This document shows positions 47,378 to 56,271 of a DNA stretch of 64,000 nucleotides, one piece after another; position 1 is the stretch's first letter; the number at the start of each line of letters is the position of its first letter. The stretch lies in the NCBI GenBank assembly GCA_026770025.1, contig JAMXDE010000024.1:868001-932000 (forward strand), read 5' to 3'. A program made the position numbers and the translations under genes. Under the pieces are notes generated by a model. That model saw only the letters and a list, made by a program, of their open reading frames with translations, was not told the DNA's origin and did no database searches. This DNA comes from Craspedostauros australis (Eukaryota > Bacillariophyta > Bacillariophyceae > Mastogloiales > Achnanthaceae).

Positions 47378-49648
47378 TCATGATGATACTTCATTCCGCC
47401 GGCACGCGGGTGCACGTTCCTTGCGCCGCTTGCTGGACGAACGTCCGCGCAGCTTCTTCGTCTTGTTGTTGGTGGTGGGCGTGGCATCATCCGATGGCGA
47501 TTTCTTGCGATCGCGTGTCATCTTCTTCTTGGATTTGGATCGGCGTCTAGATTTGGAGCGTCGCTTGGTCGATGTGGGCGTGGACAAGGCAAAGTCGCCT
47601 TCTTCGAATGAGAAGTTGTTGCTGTCGTTCAAGGTTTCGGTGGTGGTCGAGTTGGTGGAGGTTGATTTGGGTGCCGGCACGTCGTTGTCGTCGTTGAGTT
47701 TGGATTTGGTCTTGGTGCGCTGTTTGGTCGATTTCCTGGTCTTCTTCTTGTTGGCGGCGGTCTTCTTGGGCTTCTTGCTCGCCTCTTGCATTGAGGGTTC
47801 GATAAGCGGCGCGGGCGGCAACTGTGGCGTCTCATTTTCGTACGTGGCGATCGTGACGGCCGTGTGGATGGAGCGTCCTTCCGTGTGCGGCGAGTAAGCC
47901 GTGCGCGTGTGGTTGGTGTTGAGGATGGTGTCATCGTCTTCATCTTCCGCGGGACAGACAATATCGGAGGGCAGATCGCGAGAGAGCTTGTAGTCATCTT
48001 CATCATCGGGTATGCAATCGAGGGAGGTGGATCGGCTGCGCACGCTGCGTCTGTGATGCGAGGAGGTGCGCGGCGATTCCATGATCTCGGCATGGCGTCC
48101 GTAGGATCTGACCGGCGACATGGTGTAGATGGTGGAGCTGCCGCCCTGCGTGGAATGCATGCTGCGCGAATGGTAGCTGTGCTGCGGACGCTGCGGCGCT
48201 GTGGGCGGCATGGCGTCGCGCTGGTTGGAGCCCGTGTTCATGGCGGCCAGCTTGCGGTTGGAGGATTTGGTGTTGAAGGAGGTGGGCTTCGGCATCTGGA
48301 TGGTGAAGGTGTCGTCCTCCCAGGGATCCGTGGTGAGCATGGTGATGGAGGAGGCCTCGGAGGTGAAGGAGGACTTGAACCAGACGTCGAAGTTGGTGTC
48401 GTCGCCGAGTTCCATGGTGAGAGAGCCGCGCCTGGGTCGGCGGCTGTTGTTGGCGCTGGGGTTGGCGCCGCCCATGCGGTAGGCCTGGTGGTTGCCGTAG
48501 CCCGAGCCATCGAACTGCTTCTTCTGGTAGTACTCGATGGAGTTGCGGCGCGGTTGTCTGTACTGCTGCCGTCTGTGGTCCGAGATGTTGTTCTGCTTGT
48601 GTTGCTGTTGCTTGTGTTGCGACTGCTGTTGTGGCTGTGAGTGCTGCTGATGCGGCTGCTGCTGACTCCTGTGGTAACTGTTGTGGTTGCTGTGGCTGCC
48701 ATGGCGCTGCGGCATCATGGGAGGCAGAGAATGGCGCGGGTTGGAGGGACGTGACACGCTGCCACTCCTTAGTCTGGCAGGCATCTGAGACGGCGACATG
48801 CAATCCTCCATGACATCATCAGTATCATCATACTGCTGCTGCAGTCTGCCAGGCCTGTGGGTCCCCATGGATGCAAGCACGGCTGCGTCCGTTGCGTCGG
48901 AGCTCCGCTGCTTGTTCGTGTGGCGTCGCGCCGTGGTCTGCGCAGTGGGTGGAGCCGCGGGCGTTGCTTGTCCCATCTCCTCGTCCAGCGAAATGGAGAC
49001 GGAGGTGTCGTCGTCGTCTTCTTCGTCGTTGTCTGATGAAGAAGAAGATGATGATAGGGAGATGGAGGTGGTGGAAGCCGCGGGCGATGCGTGATAGCTC
49101 TGGCTGAGACCGAGATCGTCCTTCCTGCCGCTTCCCTTCTTGTGCTTGCTCGCGTTCAGGCTGACTCCCAGGATCTTCGTCTTCGTCTTTGTGTTTGTAG
49201 TTGTGTTTGTAGTTGCGCTGCTCCTCTTCTTCTTCTTCTTCTTGCCGTGGTTGCTGCTGTGGTTGCTCATGTGGTTGCTCATGTGGATGCCGTTGCCGTT
49301 GCTGTTGCTATGGTTGCTGCCGTGGTGGCTGCTGTTGCGAGACCGCAGGGACTTGTTCCTCTTCTTCTGGTTGGACAAGACGGGGGTCTTGGAGGTTGGC
49401 GACAGCAAGGGAGGTCCTGGGATGGCCAGATGCTGGCCTGCGCCTTCGCTCTGAGCGTTGCTCTGAGTGTTGATGCTGCTGCTCCTGCTCTTGCGATGAT
49501 CGCTGCTTCTGCCGAGCCTGCCCTTGAGGCTCTTGCCGCTGTTGACGTTGTTGATGCTGTTGCTCGTGCTCGAAACCTTCCTCCTGGGGCTCTTCATGGC
49601 GCCCTCCACGGCTGCGTTGCCGTTGCTGCGTCCGAACGGCATCTTCAT
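47378..49648 (-). CDS. Ser/Gln/Lys-rich disordered protein A (unknown function)
   Basis: 756 residues from the ATG at 49648 (MKMPFGRS). No known domain. The N-terminal third holds basic blocks (KKKKKKRSS) and NHMSNH-type repeats; then an Asp/Glu/Ser stretch, a His/Gln-rich tract (about 330-385), and a more conserved-looking patch GDDTNFDVWFKSSFTSEASSITML with WEDDTFTIQMP. The tail is Lys/Arg/Ser-rich (KRRSKSRRRSKSKKK). Basic clusters suggest nuclear localisation; many S/T-P and RRxS sites suggest phosphorylation. It neighbours a compositionally similar gene on the same strand (50348-52633), 700 bp upstream. Confidence 0.78.
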   Translation of the reverse strand: MKMPFGRSNGNAAVEGAMKSPRRKVSSTSNSINNVNSGKSLKGRLGRSSDHRKSRSSSINTQSNAQSEGAGQHLAIPGPPLLSPTSKTPVLSNQKKRNKSLRSRNSSHHGSNHSNSNGNGIHMSNHMSNHSSNHGKKKKKKRSSATTNTTTNTKTKTKILGVSLNASKHKKGSGRKDDLGLSQSYHASPAASTTSISLSSSSSSSDNDEEDDDDTSVSISLDEEMGQATPAAPPTAQTTARRHTNKQRSSDATDAAVLASMGTHRPGRLQQQYDDTDDVMEDCMSPSQMPARLRSGSVSRPSNPRHSLPPMMPQRHGSHSNHNSYHRSQQQPHQQHSQPQQQSQHKQQQHKQNNISDHRRQQYRQPRRNSIEYYQKKQFDGSGYGNHQAYRMGGANPSANNSRRPRRGSLTMELGDDTNFDVWFKSSFTSEASSITMLTTDPWEDDTFTIQMPKPTSFNTKSSNRKLAAMNTGSNQRDAMPPTAPQRPQHSYHSRSMHSTQGGSSTIYTMSPVRSYGRHAEIMESPRTSSHHRRSVRSRSTSLDCIPDDEDDYKLSRDLPSDIVCPAEDEDDDTILNTNHTRTAYSPHTEGRSIHTAVTIATYENETPQLPPAPLIEPSMQEASKKPKKTAANKKKTRKSTKQRTKTKSKLNDDNDVPAPKSTSTNSTTTETLNDSNNFSFEEGDFALSTPTSTKRRSKSRRRSKSKKKMTRDRKKSPSDDATPTTNNKTKKLRGRSSSKRRKERAPACRRNEVSS

Positions 49649-50347
49649 TGTGGATCTGCTAATGCTGCTACAACACCGGCGCTCTGCAACACTGCTACGA
49701 CTATAGAAGTGATCTATTGGTATCCACTTCGATACACTCCGATGCACTTCAATGCACCTCTGCTACACATTCACTCTCCTCTTCTTGTTCTCTTCGTTCC
49801 GGAGTCCGATTTATTCCTTCCTCGATCTCTGCCTCAGTCTCTTCCTCCCATCGCCTTTCTTGCTCTCTCGGCCCGCGCGAGACTGCGTGGGTATGTTTGC
49901 CATGGCTTATTACTGCCAGCACCACATCGCGGCACTCCACCAGCGCGCAGTGCTCAATGACGGCCCGCACTTCGAATCACAGCGGACAAATTCCAGCTGC
50001 TTGAACCATTGATCGTGGAGTAATTATGGGCGGCCAGTATACGCTCTGGCAAGGCAATCACGTTTGTTTGGCCTAAGTGTCGCTGTCGTGATCACGGGTT
50101 GGGATGCGATTGCGTTTTCGTCATTTCATGCACGTCTTGTTTTTGTTTCATTTTTGAAATGGCGGTTACGATTACCGTTCATTTCCAAACAGGTTATTTG
50201 AAGAGTCGCAGCGAATGTGTCACGTCAGGTTCTACATTCTATCATTTTGCTCTATCGGCTCTGATTTCGGAGGATGACATTCTGTTCAAAATACACTATG
50301 CTCTATTCTTCTTACCGCCGTTGCTATCATCATCATCATCATCAACT
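49649..50347. other. Spacer between two disordered-protein genes
   Basis: 699 bp, containing the upstream region of gene A and the 3' end region of gene B. A CAT microsatellite lies at about 50325-50343. Confidence 0.4.
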
Positions 50348-52633
50348 CTAACTTTCATCTTCCAGGATACACGCCAAAGCATCATCGACAAAGGTCTTGC
50401 GATGCTTCTTCTCCATCTGCTTGCGATGATAGGCATGTTGGTTGGATCGTGTAGCGACGGACACAAATTCACCTCCCTTCAAAGAATACTTGATCGAGGC
50501 GCGGAAGGCGGGTGGGATGGTATCCTTGTCTCCAGCAGCATTGTTGCGTGGAATGATGATACTGCTGCGTTTCAACGAGCGGCGCGAGCGTGATGGGTTC
50601 TTCTTGGATGCTGTTGCGACGTTCTGCTGCTGCTTCGGGAATGGCGGCGCGAGATCCTTCTTCAGTTTCCTCTTCAAAATTGCATTCGGTGTGCGTTTGC
50701 GATGTTTGCCAGGCGATGCTGGACTCTTCGTGACGGTCTTCTTCTTGTTGCTGCTGGCGCTTGCAGTCGTGGCGCTGTCATTCCCACTGCTGTTGTTGCT
50801 GCTGCTGCTGTTCTTTTTCTTCTTCTTGGGTTTCTTCAAATCGAATTTGGTGGGTGTCGTGGAGAGGCTCGTGTCCGTATCCGTGTCGGCGTTGCAACCA
50901 TCGATCGTCCTGGGTGGCGTGGTGGGTGCAGATCGCAGAGGCTGCTTGCGATAGGAGGCTTCCGTGCCGCTGTCCGATGTCACCGTGTCCAAGTCGGTGG
51001 GGATGGAGATGGAGGCGGAAGACACGGACGACGACGAGCAGGAGGAGGATTGGACGAGCTTGGCTTTTGTTGTATTGGAGTCCGCGGACTTGGTCTCTTT
51101 CTGCATCTTCTTCTTTTTCATCTTCTTGACCACCTTCGATCCAATCTCAGGTTTGGTCTTTGCTTTGGTGGGTTCCACGGCTTTCGCTTGTGTTGCTGCC
51201 TTCGAAGCAACTGTGGGGGAGGCTTCTGTTGCTTCGCCCCACGAGTAGCCGCTGGTGGAGTCGTCACCGTGATCATCCGTGTTGAGGGGGTTGGTGGCAC
51301 CGCGTTTCGCTTCTGCAGGACCCACGTCGTCATGCCGCTGCTCGGATGTCGCAGCAGCGCTCTTGCCCTCATCATCGCTGCATGCGAATGGCGGTGTCCC
51401 CCACGTGTACGATGCATGATTGTCCTCGGCAGTCTTCTTCTTGTTCTTGTTGTCCTTCTTTGCATCATCGTCATACTTGCTCGAACGCGTATGCGACGAC
51501 CACCGCGATTGCGGATCCAGCAAGACGGAGGACAGCGTCGACCGAATCGTGTCATCGTACTCATCATCATCATCATCATCGCTGTTCCCATGATACCGCG
51601 CACGCAACGGCGTCTTCTTGACGAGCGAGGGACGCGATCGGGCACGTCGTCCACGCCGCACGCCGGGATCGGATCGATGCGTATGTCCCGATACCGAGAA
51701 TCGCGACAGACTCGTGTGGTTGCTCCAGCTGCGCCGCGATTCCTCCTGCTCCGGCACGACGGAACAGATCTCGTCGTCGCCCCAGCTGTAATCGTCGTCG
51801 TCGTTTGCGTAAGGTGGCAGCTCCATCTCGGACAACCACCGCGATTCCTTGCGCGTGCGCGATGGCGGGCTTGTGAATGGAAACGCTGTCTGTCTTGGCG
51901 TCTTCTGTTCTTCGCGTTGCAAACGCTCCTGCTCTTCGCGCTGTCGTTCCTGCTTGCGCAGCTTCCACTTCTGCGCCGCGATGGAGGATACGGCCGACGG
52001 CGCCAACGATGCCTGAAAGGCGGGCGGCAACGTGTTCTCGGGCTTATTCGACAGCTGTTTCTGCAGTTGCGCGGACTTGCGGGTCGGTGGTTGCTTGTCA
52101 TGGTGAGATCCCCATCTGCGGCGCGGGACCGTGGGCAGGGAGTCCGCGTTCTTGGCCCTCTCGCGCAGTTCCCAACCCGCGAAGGGCTTGTTGTTGGGAC
52201 TGTCCTGCGTCTGCGGCGTCGTCTGCAAATGCAACGGAATGCGCGGCGGCGACGAGGATTCCACCGGTTGACTCTGAAAGTGATCATCGAGCTCCATGGT
52301 GATCTCGGAGCAGATCGTGGCGGCTTCCGTCATGGCCGTTCCGAAGGAGAGGTGGTTGGAACTGGCCATGGGCTTGTGCAGAGTGCCGCTGAAGGCCGCT
52401 CGGTTGAAGCTGCTGCTGCGGAGACTCAGGCTGTTGCTGTTGCTGTTGTGGTTGGCATCCTTGTTGCGCGTTGGAGAGGGGAAGACGTCGCGCGTGCGGA
52501 TGCTGTCCTCAGTGATGAACTGCTGCGAGTGGATTGCTTGCTGCTGCTGCTGATCGCTGGTGGTGTTGGCTGCGGTGGATGGTGACTGCGCCTTTGGGGT
52601 TGGGAGGTTGCGTGCCGCGGGCGTCCTCATCAT
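50348..52633 (-). CDS. Ser/Lys-rich disordered protein B with YxWG motifs (unknown function)
   Basis: 761 residues from the ATG at 52633 (MMRTPAARN). The frame is open further upstream through a (TG)n microsatellite but has no ATG there. No known domain. Features: a helical Arg/Glu-rich segment (AAQKWKLRKQERQREEQERL), three widely spaced Tyr-x-Trp-Gly motifs in acidic settings (DDYSWGDD, SYTWGTPP, GYSWGEA), two copies of a (T/I)-PPAF-x-AS motif (about 210 and near the C terminus), and Lys-rich blocks (KKMKKKKMQKE, KKPKKKKKN). The last 55 residues (KYSLKGGEFVSV..HRKTFVDDALACILEDES) look more ordered. Function unknown; WG-type motifs in disordered proteins can bind Argonaute, but this is only a possibility. 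Confidence 0.78.
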   Translation of the reverse strand: MMRTPAARNLPTPKAQSPSTAANTTSDQQQQQAIHSQQFITEDSIRTRDVFPSPTRNKDANHNSNSNSLSLRSSSFNRAAFSGTLHKPMASSNHLSFGTAMTEAATICSEITMELDDHFQSQPVESSSPPRIPLHLQTTPQTQDSPNNKPFAGWELRERAKNADSLPTVPRRRWGSHHDKQPPTRKSAQLQKQLSNKPENTLPPAFQASLAPSAVSSIAAQKWKLRKQERQREEQERLQREEQKTPRQTAFPFTSPPSRTRKESRWLSEMELPPYANDDDDYSWGDDEICSVVPEQEESRRSWSNHTSLSRFSVSGHTHRSDPGVRRGRRARSRPSLVKKTPLRARYHGNSDDDDDDEYDDTIRSTLSSVLLDPQSRWSSHTRSSKYDDDAKKDNKNKKKTAEDNHASYTWGTPPFACSDDEGKSAAATSEQRHDDVGPAEAKRGATNPLNTDDHGDDSTSGYSWGEATEASPTVASKAATQAKAVEPTKAKTKPEIGSKVVKKMKKKKMQKETKSADSNTTKAKLVQSSSCSSSSVSSASISIPTDLDTVTSDSGTEASYRKQPLRSAPTTPPRTIDGCNADTDTDTSLSTTPTKFDLKKPKKKKKNSSSSNNSSGNDSATTASASSNKKKTVTKSPASPGKHRKRTPNAILKRKLKKDLAPPFPKQQQNVATASKKNPSRSRRSLKRSSIIIPRNNAAGDKDTIPPAFRASIKYSLKGGEFVSVATRSNQHAYHRKQMEKKHRKTFVDDALACILEDES

Positions 52634-52634
52634 G

Positions 52635-52649
52635 GTGTGCGTGTGTGGC

Positions 52650-52679
<30 letters not shown>
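52635..52679. repeat. (TG)n microsatellite
   Basis: About 29 bases of uninterrupted GT repeat inside a 45-bp GT-rich tract, just upstream of the disordered protein B ATG. Confidence 0.9.
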
Positions 52680-52681
<2 letters not shown>

Positions 52682-54141
52682 CTCGGCTGCGTAACTCCAA
52701 GTATAGTCGTCTGTGGAACTGAGTTGCAGCGGGAGCGGCGCAGCGGATGCAGCAAACAATGAGATCACCGCACCGCAAGCACCGTGGGTCTCCTTCCAGT
52801 CGGTCCTCCTCAGCTGTGCTTCTCAGTTGTGCCCCTCTCTCTCTCTCACTCAATGCTGCCTGTTGCTCTGATGGGAAGGGCTGTATGGTGCGACTCCTTG
52901 CACCCGCAGAGTATAGAAGTCTTGCGGAGTATGGTAGAGTCTTATGAATGTGCTGGAACAACACGCTTGTGGCAATGCGGGCAATTGGAGTATAATATGA
53001 AGTATGGAGCACCTGGACACGTTGTGCAATGATGCAACGTTGTACGTGAATGTAGTAGTACTCGTCGTCGTCGTCGTTGTGAAGTATAGATGGTATAGTT
53101 GTGATAGTACTCCGCTCTGCTCTATCGAACTCCGCTCTGCCATGCAATCCTCCCAGAGTATAGTCAGCAGCAGAAACAGAACCAACGCAACTTGAGGTTA
53201 CTCCCGTGGATGGCGATGTGGTGGAATGCGACCTTCTATAGTCGTAGAGTCGTCTTGTCCGTCTCCTGCTTGGCTGTGGCTATTGATGATGCTGGCCTTG
53301 GTCGTATTCGTATTTGTTGCTACTCTCTGGTGGCGCGCACTTCTCTTGTTATATGCTTTGCCGAGACTTGCCGCGATACACAACGCACACTCGATCGACG
53401 GACTTGCACATGCAAATTTGTGTGTGCCCATGCATGTGTGTTGTATAGCTGGTAAGCAATGTATGCGATGCCTTGGCAATTCGATTGCTTGTGGACAATG
53501 GTGCAACTTCAATTGCCGTCGAGCGCGAGTTGGAAACTGTCTCGTATAGCGTTGTGGCACCACGCAGCACCACGACGCACTTGAATCTGACCTTCTTCCA
53601 CAAGGTACCGCTACGGGTGGCGTGATCCAACGATCTACAAGATGGGGACAATCATCACGACGGCTCCACGTTGCTGCTACCATCGTTTCTTTCTCTTGTT
53701 TCTTTTGCTTGTCGCGTACTAACAATCCAACAAACAGACGAACAAACCAAGCTCGTCCACACAACGAATTCCACGGGTACAACGAAGAGAAGCACAGTCG
53801 TGGCTGTTATCTAACGATATGCCGGCGGCATAATTCAACAACATTTAACCACATCGTCACTTATTTGCGTTGTTTTGTCTTTCACCCGAAATCACGATCA
53901 CGGCGCTTTCGATTGTCATTTTTCAAACTGCGCAAAACGAGCCGCCTGTGCTTTTCATTGAACCTCGCCGATGGGCCTGCGTGCAGAATGACGTTGAGAG
54001 TGTGACAACGATCGAGTGTGGTGACTTGCAAGGAGGAGGTGGCACAATCCTGCACGCGAGATGTCGAAGGAAGACAGGCGGCGCGAAGAACATTCATGTG
54101 TGGCCACAAGGGAAACAAATGGATTGAAAGGAAGACCTCAA

Positions 54142-54420
54142 TGGCTCGCAACTCCAACCTCAACCTTCCAAACAAGCTAATCTACGAGTACTCTCCCGTT
54201 CCCAACGAGGCCACGTCTCGGATTGAGATCGAGGATGCAACCAAACAAGTCGTCCAATCGAACAGGGTGGATAGTAGCGGATGCTCTGAACAAGGCGTTG
54301 CATGAGATGATCGGAACTGCATCCGCAGACCTGTTTTACTCTTTTCCGGATCAACCCGGCAACTGGTTGGAGGAAATCGAGCCTGGTTCGTTTGGGTCCA
54401 GACATGGGCAGCTTGGTTGA
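54142..54420 (+). pseudogene. Possible decayed coding fragment
   Basis: A frame starting at 54142 gives a protein-like stretch (NKLIYEYSPVPNEATSRIEI) that ends at 54305. An overlapping second frame continues with ADALNKALHEMIGTASADLF and NWLEEIEPGS to 54420. This looks like one coding piece with a frameshift or an unrecognised intron. No family recognised. Confidence 0.3.
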
Positions 54421-56271
54421 CTTGCATGTCCGAGGAGCTGGTTGACCTCTCTGGAGGTTGATTACTGAAGGTGTATTGTTAGTATTGCATCGCCATCATT
54501 TGCAAAGACGAGAAGAGATGGGACCACGACAGCCAACCATGATGGTCGCAAGAGGCGACACTTTACCCTTGCCAGCTACGAGGCCGCAATCCAACCCACG
54601 ATACGAAAGAGTACTTTATCTCGCACACATGTCCATTGCGATGCTGGCAAGGATCACACGATTGGCACCAATCCGAACTATTGCAGGTCCGGCGTTCCTC
54701 TCTGTCTATTTGGTATCCGAAACACCATCACATCACGCTGCTCAGAACACCGCAACCAAAGTCAACACGCACAGTGCAAGATGACATCCAGATTAAATGG
54801 CCACCTTCACTGCCATGAATTCAATGAGTCTTGGCATCCTTAGCGGCAGAACCGAACAGGAACCAGAGACGTGTTGTTGCCGACACGAAGAGTATCTTTT
54901 GTGCCCACCACGTGATGCGAAGCGCCGACCTTATCCATCCGTCCGCATCCAAGAGGGGAGCTATCAGCTCCTCCTGGAGAGTTGCGGTGTGTCAGTATTT
55001 ATACGAGCCGGTGGCCATGCACCACCAGTACCAACCAAAAGAAGAAGCAGACTAAGAATAGCATCGGCATCGACACCGTCAGCGAGCATCCACGAACATC
55101 GAATCCATACTATTTGCGGATGAATGGATGCTCCTCCAGGTCCACCCGGGGTCACTCTTTCAATGCCGCGCATCGGCGAGGTCCACAGAATACCCACCCT
55201 CATGACGATGCGCATCGCAACCCTCTGCCATCGCTTCAAATGTTGTTCCTGCAATGATCCAAGTTCCATCGTCCGTGACAACAGAGCAGCTCGCTTTAGA
55301 TTGCGCTTGGCATCACTGTACCAAAAGCAACTGCCATCCCACGCTCTTTCTCCGGAATCTTGGCCAGTCAGCAACACTCATTCCAAGACGATCTTCATCT
55401 GTCTCTCTGTCTCTCTCCTTTCTCAGCTCATGATGTGTTCACCTGAGCTTGCCCTCTCCAAAAGGTGACGACCGAAGTCCATCAAGCCCAACCACGTTCT
55501 GTTTCTCGTTGCCCCTCTTTTCAACATCCCCCAAACCCCTTTTCAATTCCCTCCTTTCAACATCCCCCCAATTTAGAGTAGTCGACCACACGGACTACAT
55601 TAGAGACTAAAGAATATCGCATTCACGACATCGGACAGGCAAAGCCCTCTTGACGATTCATTTAAGCCGCAATGACCGGAAGAAAAGTCACACTCCATTG
55701 CATTCAGTCATCCTCGGGGTCTTGAATCGAATGTCCTGCCATAAGTAATAGGCCCGCTTTCACGATCAAACCGCGTTGCAGCGCTGCCGGCAAAGTCGGG
55801 ACAGGCGGAATTGCGCTCTTTGGGTGCGTCGCTGTGTGCGTGTGTTGCCTTTTTCCTCCCACAACGCGTACGGTGTGAGACCAACAAAAAGAGCCAGCAC
55901 TGTGCGTGGTGGAAACAACGCAGGCAAAATAGGCGCAAACAGGCAACTGCATCCCCTTTCTTGGCACAACCGGAATTGCTCAATTGCACATTCCTGCATC
56001 GTCTGACCATTACTTCGGAGCTGTGCGAGTTGAGCCTTCCATCATAGCAACACAACGCAAACCCATTCAAACGCCTCCGGAGCAAGCAGAGCAACAACCA
56101 GACAAGAGAGAGAAGAGATATAGCAAGCAAGCAGGAGAGCAAGCAAGCAAGAGACCACGAGAGATCGAGCGAGAGAAACCATACGATTGGCGCCAAACGA
56201 ATTCGGCCAACCGCAACCCACACTCGCAGAGCATCTGAACGCATCCAAACACCCATAAACACACGATCACG

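Larger units (their letters stand above)
52634..56271. other. 3.6-kb spacer without supported gene
   Basis: Upstream region of disordered protein B (left) and of the choice-of-anchor-A gene (right). Contains a (TG)n tract at 52635-52679, AAGCAAGCAG repeats near 56122-56152, and a possible decayed coding piece at 54142-54420. I could not assemble any gene from the remaining short ORFs. Confidence 0.45.

Noticed and set aside
50702-52585. 627-codon plus-strand ORF over disordered protein B
   Set aside because: Shadow of the minus-strand coding frame; Arg/Val/Leu-rich without motifs and without an ATG-led start.
52634-52768. N-terminal His-Thr extension (HTHTHT) of disordered protein B
   Set aside because: Encoded by a (TG)n microsatellite and lacking an ATG; translation more likely starts at 52633.
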